Assembly: GCA_001464575.1 (NCBI GenBank)
Contig: LNFE01000222.1
Location: 1-41,225 of the forward strand
From: Acidobacteria bacterium Ga0077553
GTDB lineage: Bacteria > Acidobacteriota > Terriglobia > Bryobacterales > Bryobacteraceae
DNA length: 41,225 nt
Reading direction: 5' to 3'
The notes beneath the pieces were generated by a model. It made no database searches and was not told where the DNA came from. It saw only the letters and a list, made by a program, of their open reading frames with translations. The translations under genes and the position numbers were made by a program. This document shows, piece by piece, positions 28,360-36,542 of this stretch (its first letter is position 1; each line of letters opens with the position of its first letter).

Positions 28360-30434
28360 GTTTCTGGAAGCTTCTCCTCTGGGCCGCTATCCCTCTACCG
28401 GCCGCGATCACTCTGCCGTCGCTCGTCGGCGACCACATGGTGCTGCAGCGCGATGAGGCCCTGCGCATCTGGGGCCGGGGGGCGCCGGGGGAAACGGTGA
28501 CCGTCCGCTTCGAGCAGGTGGAACGCAAGACGGTGACCAACGCGGCCGGGAATTGGGAACTGTTCCTGCCGCCCACGAAAGCCGGCGGGCCGTTTACGAT
28601 GCGCATCGCCGGGACCAACGTGATCACGCTGCAAGATGTCTATGTCGGCGAGGTCTGGCTCGCCTCCGGCCAATCGAATATGGAATGGCGCATCAAGCAT
28701 TCGGCGGAACCGGAGAAGACGGCCGCCGGCGCGAACCACCCGCTGATTCGGCTCTTCCATGTTCCGCATCGCATCATCGAAACGCCGCAGGACGATGTGG
28801 CCGCGCGTTGGGAGATCTGCACGCCGCAGACGGTGCCGGATTTCTCGGCGGCCGCGTACTGGTTCGGCCGCCATCTGCATGAGAAGCTCGGTGTCCCGAT
28901 CGGCTTGATCGAGGCTGCGCGGGGCGGCACCCCGGCCGAAGCCTGGATTGGGCAGGAGGCGCTGCAGACGCATCCGGACCTGCAATACTACCTGCAGCAG
29001 GGGAAACGGGCCCCGATGCGGCCGGGAAATTCGAGTCTGCCCAGTGGGCTCTTCAATGGGATGATCGCCCCGCTGACGCCCTACGCAATTCGTGGCTTTC
29101 TCTGGTATCAGGGCGAGACCAATGCCAGCCGCGCCGAGAGCCGCTTCTACCGCACGCTCTTCTCGGCGCTGATTGCCGATTGGCGGGAACGCTGGGGCTT
29201 GGGGCCGCTGCCCTTTCTCTATGTCCAACTGGCTAACTACGGCGGGGCGGGCACCGAACCGGGCACCGAGTGGGTGGAAGTGCGGGAGGCGCAGCGGGAG
29301 ACGCTCGCCGTCAGCAATACGGCCATGGTGGTGACCAACGACATCGGCGATACCGTCAACATCCATCCGAAGAACAAGCGGGATGTGGGCGAACGATTGG
29401 CGCTGGCCGCGCGAGCCGTGGCGTACGGCGAGAAGCTGGTTTACTCCGGCCCGTCGTACCGGCGCGTGACCCACGAAGGGGAGACGCTGCGGCTCTGGTT
29501 CGACTTCGCGGAGAGTGGACTGCGTTCGCGCGCGGCCGAGACGCTTGAAGGCTTCGTGATCGCCGGTGAGGACCGGGTGTTTCATCCGGCGCTAGCTCGA
29601 ATCGACGGCCAGACGATTGTGGTGAGCGCGGCGGCGGTGCCCCGGCCGGTGGCCGCTCGCTACGCCTGGACTCCGGCCGCGACGGCGAGCTTCGCGAACG
29701 CCGAAGGCTTGCCGCCTTCGCCCTTCCGTACCGATCGCTGGACGCACGCGACCATGCCGGCGAATCCGCGGCCAGTGTTCGGCAAAGGCGGTTGGACCGC
29801 CGAACGGAGGCCCGGCTACCCGAATGTGCTGGTGATCGGCGACTCGATCTCCATCGGCTATACCCGCGAGGTCCGGCACCTGCTGCGCGACGCCGCCAAT
29901 GTCTTCCGGCCTGTCGTCGCGGGAGCGGATCAGCCGGAGAACTGCCAGTCGACGCTCGCCGGCCTCGAGCGGCTCGACAAGTGGCTCGGGGCAGAGAAGT
30001 GGGACGTGATCCACTTCAACTGGGGCTTGCATGACCTCTGCTACCGCCATCCTGATTCAAAAGATCCCGGCAAGCGGGACAAGGTGAACGGGAAGATCAG
30101 CGTGCCGCTGCCGGATTACGAGCGCAACCTGACGGAACTCGTGGGCCGGTTGCAGAAGACCGGCGCCTGTCTCGTTTTCGCGAACACGACCTTTGTGCCC
30201 GAAGGCGAACTGGGTCGCGTGCCCGGCGACGAGAAGCGGTACAACGAGGTAGCGGCGCGGGTGATGGAGAAGGCGGGCATCCCGGTGACCGACCTCTACA
30301 CGAGCACCTCCCGCTTCGCGCCGGAGATGTTTCTGGGGCCGGGGAACGTTCACTTCGGTCCGAAAGCGAACTGGCTGCTCGGTGAGCAGGTGGCCGATAG
30401 CGTCCGGACAGCCATTGGGCGGTGTAAGCGATGA
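28356..30434 (+). CDS. Two-domain carbohydrate esterase: SASA (sialate O-acetylesterase-like) fused to an SGNH/GDSL domain
   Basis: This 692-residue secreted protein has a hydrophobic N-terminus (residues 3-19). The first module starts with LPSLVGDHMVLQRD, as in sialate O-acetylesterases, and has GQSNMEW (Ser107 nucleophile) and FLWYQGETNA. A beta-sandwich (about 350-450) follows. The second module begins near residue 490 with VLVIGDSISIGYT (GDS, Ser497) and includes HFNWGLHDL and GNVHFG, the expected N and His blocks of SGNH hydrolases. Both modules should remove acyl groups from sugars. The frame is open further upstream, but GTG 28356 overlaps the sulfatase stop (GTGA) and starts the signal peptide. 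It overlaps the next sulfatase by ATGA. Confidence 0.87.
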   Translation: MSFWKLLLWAAIPLPAAITLPSLVGDHMVLQRDEALRIWGRGAPGETVTVRFEQVERKTVTNAAGNWELFLPPTKAGGPFTMRIAGTNVITLQDVYVGEVWLASGQSNMEWRIKHSAEPEKTAAGANHPLIRLFHVPHRIIETPQDDVAARWEICTPQTVPDFSAAAYWFGRHLHEKLGVPIGLIEAARGGTPAEAWIGQEALQTHPDLQYYLQQGKRAPMRPGNSSLPSGLFNGMIAPLTPYAIRGFLWYQGETNASRAESRFYRTLFSALIADWRERWGLGPLPFLYVQLANYGGAGTEPGTEWVEVREAQRETLAVSNTAMVVTNDIGDTVNIHPKNKRDVGERLALAARAVAYGEKLVYSGPSYRRVTHEGETLRLWFDFAESGLRSRAAETLEGFVIAGEDRVFHPALARIDGQTIVVSAAAVPRPVAARYAWTPAATASFANAEGLPPSPFRTDRWTHATMPANPRPVFGKGGWTAERRPGYPNVLVIGDSISIGYTREVRHLLRDAANVFRPVVAGADQPENCQSTLAGLERLDKWLGAEKWDVIHFNWGLHDLCYRHPDSKDPGKRDKVNGKISVPLPDYERNLTELVGRLQKTGACLVFANTTFVPEGELGRVPGDEKRYNEVAARVMEKAGIPVTDLYTSTSRFAPEMFLGPGNVHFGPKANWLLGEQVADSVRTAIGRCKR

Positions 30435-31765
30435 AGCGCCGGGCGTTTTTGAGCGCCGTGGCCGGTTTGGCGCAGAGCCGCCGCTCACGGCCGAATATTG
30501 TTCTGGTGATGGCGGATGACCAGGGCTGGGGCGACGTAGGGTTTAACGGCCATCCGGTGGTGAAGACACCGCATCTGGACGCGATGGCGGAGGAAGGCAT
30601 CCGGCTCCATCGCTTCTACTCCGGCGCGCCGGTCTGCTCGCCGACGCGCGGGAGTTGCCTTACGGGCCGGCACCCGTTTCGCTACGGCATCTACTTCGCC
30701 AACGCCGGGCGCGAGGGCGAGCCCTCCGAGTACGCTCTTCCGGCCGGTGAACGGACCATCGCCGAGGTGCTGCAGCCATTGGGTTATCGCACCGGTCACT
30801 TCGGCAAGTGGCACTTGGGCGACTTCGATGGCGCCAAGAAGTCCTCGCCTTCGGATAACGGGTTCACCGAGTGGTTTTCGACCGTCCGCAAGGTTCCGAC
30901 CGCGGATCCGCCGTCGCGAGAATATTGGAAGAATGGCGCCGAGGTGACGCTTCCGCTGCGTGGTGACGACTCGAAGATCATCATGGACGAAGCGGTCGAG
31001 TTCCTGGAGAAAGCCGTGCAGGCGAAGGAGCCCTTCTTTTGTGTGATCTGGTTCCACGCGCCGCATCTGCCGCTGGTGGCCACCCCCGAATACCGGCGGC
31101 TGTATGCCGAGCATTCGGAGAGCAAGCAGCATTACTGGGGCTCGATCTCGGCGCTGGATACGCAGGTGGGCCGGCTGCGCGCGAAGCTGCGGGAGTGGGG
31201 CGTCGCGCGGGATACGATGCTCTGGTACGCGAGCGACAACGGCCCGGAAGGCGACGCCGAGACGGTGGCGTTCCCTGGAACGGCGGGACCGCTGCGGGGC
31301 AGAAAAGCGAGCTTGTTTGAAGGCGGCGTCCGCGTTCCCGCGATCGTCGAGTGGCCCGCGCGATGGAAGGGGAAGCGGACGATCGGGGCGCCCTGCTCGA
31401 CGTCCGACTACTTCCCGACGATTCTGGCCGCTCTGGGTCTGAAGGCTCCCGATGCCCGCCCGATCGATGGCGCGAGCCTGTTGCCGCTCCTGGAGGGCAA
31501 GGCCAGTCAGCGCGGCTCGGCGCTGGCGTTTGAGACGACGAAGATCACCCGGGGTTCGCCTCGACTCGCCTGGGTGGAGGATCGCTGGAAGCTGCTGACC
31601 AATCTCGATGCTTCCCAGGATCTGTTGTTCGATCTTCAAGCTGATCCTGGCGAGAAGCAGAACCTGGCGGCCAGCCATCCGGCGGAGGTGGCGCGGATGC
31701 GCCAAGCCTTGACGGTGTGGCGGGAGTCCTGCCGCCGGAGTGTGCGGGGCGAGGATTACCGGTGA
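30431..31765 (+). CDS. Secreted sulfatase (type I, Cys-type)
   Basis: This 444-residue enzyme has RR export features (KRRAFLSAVAGLAQS). Signature elements are MADDQGWGDVGFNGHP, CSPTR (Cys69 as formylglycine precursor), FGKWHLGDF, ASDNGPEGDAE and LRGRKASLFEGGVRVPAIVEWP. The wording is close to N-acetylgalactosamine-6-sulfatase-like or arylsulfatase A-like subfamilies, but I would not name a substrate. It is translationally coupled on both sides: ATGA with the esterase before it and GTGA with the sulfatase after it. Confidence 0.93.
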   Translation: MKRRAFLSAVAGLAQSRRSRPNIVLVMADDQGWGDVGFNGHPVVKTPHLDAMAEEGIRLHRFYSGAPVCSPTRGSCLTGRHPFRYGIYFANAGREGEPSEYALPAGERTIAEVLQPLGYRTGHFGKWHLGDFDGAKKSSPSDNGFTEWFSTVRKVPTADPPSREYWKNGAEVTLPLRGDDSKIIMDEAVEFLEKAVQAKEPFFCVIWFHAPHLPLVATPEYRRLYAEHSESKQHYWGSISALDTQVGRLRAKLREWGVARDTMLWYASDNGPEGDAETVAFPGTAGPLRGRKASLFEGGVRVPAIVEWPARWKGKRTIGAPCSTSDYFPTILAALGLKAPDARPIDGASLLPLLEGKASQRGSALAFETTKITRGSPRLAWVEDRWKLLTNLDASQDLLFDLQADPGEKQNLAASHPAEVARMRQALTVWRESCRRSVRGEDYR

Positions 31766-33114
31766 CAAGACGAGAGTGGATGCAGGCAGCGGGGGCAGCG
31801 GCCGTGGGCCGGCGGCCCAACGTGCTGATCCTGTTCTCGGACGACCAGCGCTTCGATACCATCGCGGTGCTGGGGAACCGCGAGATCCGCACGCCGAACC
31901 TCGATCGCCTGGTTGCGCGGGGCACGGCGTTCACGCAGGCCCACATCATGGGCGGCATTTCGCCCGCGGTCTGTGTCGCCAGCCGGGCCATGTTCTGGAG
32001 CGGCCAGTCGCTCTTCCGCGCCGATGAACGGTTGACGGCCGAGGTTACGGGTCGCGGCCGCAAGGGCCCGTTCACGCTGCTGCCCGAACTCTTTCGGCGC
32101 CACGGCTATACGACCTTCGGGACGGGGAAATGGCACAACCGCGCGCCGCTGTTCGCTCGGGCCTTTTCTTCCGGCGCGTCGATTCTGATGGGCGGCGGGT
32201 CCGATCATTGGAAGGTGCCCGAGCACGACTTTCGAGCGGATGGCGTTTATGCGGCCGCGCCGGACCGCATCGCGACGAAGCACTACTCCGAGCTGTTCGC
32301 CGATGCCGCCATCGGGTTCCTCGAACAACGCAAACTGGGCGCCGAGCCCTTTCTGCTTTCGGTCTGCTTCACGGCGCCGCACGATCCGCGGCAAGCGCCG
32401 CCGGAGGTGCGGGCGCTCTACCGGCCGGAGCAATTGCGCCTGCCGAAGAGCTTTCGCGTGGAGCACCCGTTCGACAACGGCGAACTGAAGATCCGCGATG
32501 AGATGTTGGCGCCGTTTCCGCGGACGCCGGCGGTGGTCCGCGAGCACATCGCCGACTACTACGCCATGATCACGCACATGGACGCGCAGATCGGCCGTAT
32601 CCTCGAAGCGCTGGAGCGAACTGGCGAGGCGCGGGAGACGATCATCGTGTTCGGCGCCGACAACGGCCTCGCGGTAGGGCGCCATGGACTGCTCGGGAAG
32701 CAGAATTTGTATGACCACAGCGTGCGGGTGCCGTTGGTGTTGGCCGGGCCGGGCGTGGCGCGGGGGAAGCGAGTTTCCTCGCTATGTTACCTCCACGATG
32801 TCTACCCGACGCTCTGCCAGTTGACGGGCCTGCCGGTGCCGGAGACGGTGGAGAGCCGGAGCCTGCTGGGCGGCGCAAGGTACGAGTCGTTGTTCTTCGC
32901 ATATCGGAACCTGCAACGCGGCGTCACGCAGGGGCGTTGGAAGCTGATCCGCTACTATGCCCCGGCCGCCGAACGGATGCAGCTTTTCGATCTGGCCAAA
33001 GACCCGGACGAGTTGCAGGACCTTTCGGTAGACCGGCGCTATGCCGGGAGGATTGGCGAACTGCGAGAGGAGATGGGGCGATGGATGCAGCGGACGGAGG
33101 ACCCTTTGCGATGA
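31762..33114 (+). CDS. Secreted sulfatase with CVASR active-site motif
   Basis: This 450-residue sulfatase has an RR start (TRREWMQAAGAAA). The metal motif is FSDDQRFDTI and the formylglycine motif is CVASR (Cys71): Ala replaces the usual Pro at +2, which the broader C-x-P/A-x-R rule allows. GTGKWHN and GADNGLAVGRHGLLGKQNLYDHSVRVPLVLAGPG are also present. This set resembles choline-sulfatase/iduronate-like branches more than the two preceding sulfatases, suggesting a different linkage. The frame is open upstream, but GTG 31762 overlaps the previous stop. The next gene starts in its own stop (ATGA). Confidence 0.92.
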   Translation: MTRREWMQAAGAAAVGRRPNVLILFSDDQRFDTIAVLGNREIRTPNLDRLVARGTAFTQAHIMGGISPAVCVASRAMFWSGQSLFRADERLTAEVTGRGRKGPFTLLPELFRRHGYTTFGTGKWHNRAPLFARAFSSGASILMGGGSDHWKVPEHDFRADGVYAAAPDRIATKHYSELFADAAIGFLEQRKLGAEPFLLSVCFTAPHDPRQAPPEVRALYRPEQLRLPKSFRVEHPFDNGELKIRDEMLAPFPRTPAVVREHIADYYAMITHMDAQIGRILEALERTGEARETIIVFGADNGLAVGRHGLLGKQNLYDHSVRVPLVLAGPGVARGKRVSSLCYLHDVYPTLCQLTGLPVPETVESRSLLGGARYESLFFAYRNLQRGVTQGRWKLIRYYAPAAERMQLFDLAKDPDELQDLSVDRRYAGRIGELREEMGRWMQRTEDPLR

Positions 33115-33905
33115 CCAGACGAAGCCTGCTGCTGGCGCTGGCGGCGCCGCCGAAGATTGAGGAGGACATCGTCTTTGACGGTGACCTGCAGTTGGACATT
33201 GCCGCGCCGACGGGGCTCCGTTCGCCGGTGATTCTCGGGCTGCACGGTGGAGGATGGTCGATGGGTAGCCGCCGGTCGTTCCATCGGGTGATGCCGGGAT
33301 TCGTGGACGCCGGCTACGCCGTCGCGACGATGCAGTACCGCCTCGCTCCGGGGGCGAAGTTTCCAGCTCAATTGGACGACGTGCGGAAGGCGATGGCCTT
33401 TCTGCGGAGTAACGCTGGCCGGTGGAATCTCGATCCCGAGCGGATGGTGCTGATGGGTGCTTCGGCCGGGGCGCAGATTGCGCTGCTCGCCGGCTTTTCC
33501 GATCCGAGTGTTCGAGCGGTGATCGACCTCTCCGGCCCGACCGATCTGCGCGATTGGCGAATGGGCGGCAATGCGGAGGAGAATCTTAAGAAGACTGCGG
33601 GAAAGAGCTCGGTGAACCTGATCGAGGAGTATCTTGGCGGGCCGCCGGTAACGGAAACGGCGATGCGCGCGGCTTCGCCCGTGCTGCAAGTGAAGCGAGG
33701 AGGGCCTCCGGTGTTCGTACTGCACTGGAAAGAGGATCAAGCCGTGGACGCCGAGCAGGCGCGTCGGCTGGTCGCCGAACTCGCCGCCAAGGGAGTTCCG
33801 CATGAGGTCCATTGGTTCGAAGGGCGTGGTCATGCCTTTGCCGGTAAGGGCGTTGAGGAGATTGTGCCGCGCTCGGTTGCGTTCCTGAAACGGCATTTGC
33901 GTTGA
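33111..33905 (+). CDS. Secreted alpha/beta-hydrolase (BD-FAE/esterase-lipase type)
   Basis: This 264-residue protein has an RR signal (TRRSLLLALAAPP). The oxyanion motif is HGGGW (45-49), the nucleophile elbow is GASAG (Ser118), and the acid and histidine are probably in WKEDQAVD and GRGHAF. This layout is that of acyl or feruloyl esterases acting on carbohydrate esters. It closes the coupled locus of sulfatase, SASA-SGNH, sulfatase, sulfatase and esterase, so removal of acyl groups from the same glycan is likely. The start ATG overlaps the sulfatase stop. The lysine riboswitch begins about 30 bases after its stop. Confidence 0.88.
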   Translation: MTRRSLLLALAAPPKIEEDIVFDGDLQLDIAAPTGLRSPVILGLHGGGWSMGSRRSFHRVMPGFVDAGYAVATMQYRLAPGAKFPAQLDDVRKAMAFLRSNAGRWNLDPERMVLMGASAGAQIALLAGFSDPSVRAVIDLSGPTDLRDWRMGGNAEENLKKTAGKSSVNLIEEYLGGPPVTETAMRAASPVLQVKRGGPPVFVLHWKEDQAVDAEQARRLVAELAAKGVPHEVHWFEGRGHAFAGKGVEEIVPRSVAFLKRHLR

Positions 33906-33937
33906 CGGGGCTAGCCGGGCTCCGCTACTCTGAAAGG

Positions 33938-34133
33938 ACTCTGTAGAGGCGCATAGGCCATGGCCGCTTGCTGATTTTCCCGCCACCGGGAGCAAGACGG
34001 ACAGGGCGGTTTGCCGAAACTTGGTGCGCTGTTGGCAAGCGGCCGGGTTGGGGGACGCAGGCGAAAGCCGGTCCACTGTCACTTGAAGAGCCGGTGCAAT
34101 GCCGGATGTCCTTTCGAGTGGAGTGCTAGAGAG
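33938..34133 (+). promoter_or_regulatory. Lysine riboswitch (L-box) aptamer
   Basis: The leader contains, in order, the conserved blocks of the lysine aptamer: GTAGAGGCGC (33943-33952), GGGCGG...GCCGAA (34004-34018), a GTTGGC segment (34031-34036), CACTGTCACTTG (34074-34085) and CGAGTGGAGTGCTA (34115-34128). Closing helix P1 forms between 33939-33946 (CTCTGTAG) and 34126-34133 (CTAGAGAG), seven pairs with one mismatch. A hairpin between 34091 and 34106 (CCGGTGCAATGCCGG) lies in the P5 arm. The element ends 45 bases before the first gene of a lysine/diaminopimelate operon, the expected target. Recognition is by eye; an Infernal scan with RF00168 would settle it. Confidence 0.88.
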
Positions 34134-34178
34134 GAAGGCCCTCCTTCTTCCTGCTCTCCCTCCCCACAACACAAACTT
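34134..34178 (+). promoter_or_regulatory. C-rich, G-poor expression platform between riboswitch and dapE
   Basis: After the purine tail of P1 (GAGGAAGG, 34131-34138) the RNA is nearly G-free: one G in 34139-34178, with many C and U. The purine tail can pair with CCTTCTTC (34143-34150), and this overlaps the 3' end of P1. There is no U-run for intrinsic termination and no Shine-Dalgarno sequence before the ATG. A Rho-loading site exposed according to lysine binding, or direct translational control, are the plausible mechanisms. Confidence 0.5.
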
Positions 34179-35192
34179 ATGGATGTCTTTGAACTTACTC
34201 GCGCGCTTATCGATATCGAGTCGATCACCGGCAACGAAGCTCCGCATGTAGCCTATTTGGCCGAGTATCTGCGTCCGCTCGCCGCGCAGTACGGCGGAAC
34301 GGTGGAGCTGATTGAGGTGGAACCGAACCGCTCAAACATCCTGGTGACGTTCGGCGAACCGCTCGTGACGCTGTCGACCCATACGGATACCGTGCCGCCT
34401 TTCTTCGCCTCGCGCGAGGACGACGAGTTCATCTGGGGCCGCGGGGCCTGCGATGTGAAAGGCATCATCGCGTCGATGATCAAGGCGGCGGAGTCGATGC
34501 TGGCCAAGGGCGTGCGCAACTTCGCACTGCTGTTCGTCGTGGGTGAAGAACGCAACTCGGCCGGCGCCTACTTCATGGCCAAGCAGCCGCGCGGATCGAA
34601 GTTCCTGATTAACGGCGAGCCGACCGAGTGCCAGTTGGCGCTGGGGTCGAAGGGTGCGCTGCGGTATGAGTTGCACGCCAGCGGGCGGATGGCGCATTCG
34701 GCGTATCCGGAGCTGGGCGATTCGGCGGTCTTGAAGTTACTGGACGCTTTGGAGCGGGTGCGGAAGATTGAACTGCCGACCCATCCGATTCTCGGGCCGT
34801 GCACTTTGAACATCGCGACGCTGGCCGGCGGTCGGGCGCCGAACGTGATTCCGGACGCGGCGAAGGCGGACCTGTTCTTTCGGCTGGTGGATGATCCGGC
34901 GCCGATTCGCGAGGCCGTTGCGGCGGCGTGTGATGGGTTGGTGGAAGCGCGCGAGATCCTCTGCATCCCGGCGGTGCACTTGCAGCCGGTGCCGGGAATC
35001 CCGACGACGGTGGTGGCTTACACGACGGACATCCCGGCCTTCGGCGGGCAGTGGGGCCAGCCGCTGTTGTTTGGTCCGGGCACAATTCATGTGGCGCATA
35101 CGAGCGAGGAGCGGGTGCCGAAGAAAGAGTTGCTGGCGGCCGTGGAGCACTACGAAACGCTGGTGACGCAGTTACTCAAAGGATTGGAATAG
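34179..35192 (+). CDS. dapE: M20 metallohydrolase, probable succinyl-diaminopimelate desuccinylase
   Basis: This 337-residue dizinc hydrolase has STHTDTVPPF (His68, Asp70), GRGACDVKG (Asp92), VGEERNSAG (Glu123-Glu124) and a final HVAHTSEERVP histidine. The DapE role is inferred from context: it is the first gene of the lysine operon under a lysine riboswitch, together with dapD, whose N-succinyl product pathway needs a desuccinylase. On sequence alone it could also be another N-acyl amino acid deacylase. The frame is open upstream through the aptamer, but ATG 34179 is the only sensible start; it has no Shine-Dalgarno sequence. lysC starts directly after the stop. Confidence 0.8.
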   Translation: MDVFELTRALIDIESITGNEAPHVAYLAEYLRPLAAQYGGTVELIEVEPNRSNILVTFGEPLVTLSTHTDTVPPFFASREDDEFIWGRGACDVKGIIASMIKAAESMLAKGVRNFALLFVVGEERNSAGAYFMAKQPRGSKFLINGEPTECQLALGSKGALRYELHASGRMAHSAYPELGDSAVLKLLDALERVRKIELPTHPILGPCTLNIATLAGGRAPNVIPDAAKADLFFRLVDDPAPIREAVAAACDGLVEAREILCIPAVHLQPVPGIPTTVVAYTTDIPAFGGQWGQPLLFGPGTIHVAHTSEERVPKKELLAAVEHYETLVTQLLKGLE

Positions 35193-36542
35193 ATGATAGT
35201 CATGAAGTTCGGCGGCTCCTCGGTCGAGTCCGCCGTGGCGATTGCGAGAGTCGCCGAGATTGTCCGGTCGCGGTTGGCGGAGAAGCCGGTAGTCGTGGTT
35301 TCCGCGATGGGCAAGACGACGAACGCCTTGCTGGCGGCCGCCGAGCTGGCTGCCGACGGGCAGCGTGACGCGGCGCAGGCGGCGCTCGATACGCTGGAGC
35401 AGTTTACGTTGCGTGAGGCAGACGCTTCGCTGCAAGGCTTCATTGCGCTGCACTTCCAGGAGCTGGGCGCGTTTCTCGATGAGTTGACGCAGATTGGCGA
35501 TTTCCCGGACCAGTATGTCGACCTGATTTCGAGCTACGGCGAGCGGTTGTCGTCAAAGATCGTGGCGGTGGCGTTTGAGAAACTCGGGATGCCGAGTGTG
35601 CATGTGGACGCGCGGGAGGTGCTGATAACCGACCGGCGGCACACGCAGGCGGCGCCGTTGTATCCGCGGACGTACGCCAAGTGCGCGAGCATTCTGGCAC
35701 CACTGGCGGAGTTGGGCAAGGTCGTCGTGCTGGGCGGATTCATCGGGTCGACGCAGGATGGCTTTACGACCACGCTCGGCCGCGGCGGCAGCGATTTTTC
35801 GGCTTCGATTTTTGGGGCGGGGATTGGCGCGAGTGAGATCCAGATCTGGACCGATGTCGACGGCATGTTGACGTGCGATCCGCGGATCCTGCCGGGCGGG
35901 CATCGGGTGAAGCTGATCAGCTTTGCCGAGGCGGCGGAGCTGGCTTACTTTGGCGCGAAGGTGCTGCATCCGGCGACGGTGGTGCCGGCCGTCGAGAAGA
36001 ACATTCCGGTGCGAATTCTGAACTCCCGGAATCCGGCTTCGCCGGGGACGCGGATTGTGGCGGAGACGGTGCCTTCGGCGAATGTCGTGAAGTCGATTGC
36101 CTGCAAGCGGGGCATTACGCTCGTGAACATCCAGAGCCTGCGGATGTTGATGGCGCACGGGTTTCTGCACAAGATCTTTGAGACGTTCAACCGCTTTGAG
36201 ACTCCGGTGGACATGGTTTCGACGTCGGAAGTTTCGGTGTCGCTGACCATCGACATGACCGAGAACCTGGAGGCGATTGTCGCCGAGCTGTCGAAGTTCG
36301 CCGAGGTGACCGTGGAGCGGGAACTCTCGATCATCTGCCTGGTGGGTGAAGGGATCAAGAAGACTCCGGGGGTGGCGGCGGCGGCTTTCGGCGCGGTGCG
36401 GACGACGAACCTGCATATGATCAGCCAGGGGGCGTCGCTGCTGAACTTGAGTATGGTGGTGGAGGACCGGGAGCTGCCGGCGGCGGTGGCCGCGCTGCAC
36501 GCCGAGTTCTTCGCAACGCTGGACGAGAGGGTGTTCGAATGA
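35193..36542 (+). CDS. lysC: Aspartate kinase
   Basis: This 449-residue enzyme phosphorylates aspartate, the entry step to lysine, threonine and methionine. It has VMKFGGSSV (kinase N-terminus), the TTLGRGGSDFSA loop, WTDVDGMLTCDPR and LAYFGAKVLHP, then two ACT domains (about 305-449; MVSTSEVSVSLTID opens the first sensory strand pair). The length equals that of the lysine-inhibited E. coli LysC, so feedback inhibition by lysine is likely. AAAGGA lies about eight bases before the ATG. The stop overlaps the dapB ATG (ATGA). No homoserine dehydrogenase domain is fused. Confidence 0.95.
   Translation: MIVMKFGGSSVESAVAIARVAEIVRSRLAEKPVVVVSAMGKTTNALLAAAELAADGQRDAAQAALDTLEQFTLREADASLQGFIALHFQELGAFLDELTQIGDFPDQYVDLISSYGERLSSKIVAVAFEKLGMPSVHVDAREVLITDRRHTQAAPLYPRTYAKCASILAPLAELGKVVVLGGFIGSTQDGFTTTLGRGGSDFSASIFGAGIGASEIQIWTDVDGMLTCDPRILPGGHRVKLISFAEAAELAYFGAKVLHPATVVPAVEKNIPVRILNSRNPASPGTRIVAETVPSANVVKSIACKRGITLVNIQSLRMLMAHGFLHKIFETFNRFETPVDMVSTSEVSVSLTIDMTENLEAIVAELSKFAEVTVERELSIICLVGEGIKKTPGVAAAAFGAVRTTNLHMISQGASLLNLSMVVEDRELPAAVAALHAEFFATLDERVFE

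Noticed and set aside
33938..34133. Cobalamin or SAM riboswitch as the identity of the leader
   Set aside because: The B12-box and SAM-I core sequences are absent, while the ordered lysine-aptamer blocks and the lysine genes downstream fit an L-box.
34011..34178. Upstream in-frame extension of dapE through the leader
   Set aside because: It lies in the riboswitch aptamer, lacks protein-like sequence, and the M20 domain begins at the ATG at 34179.
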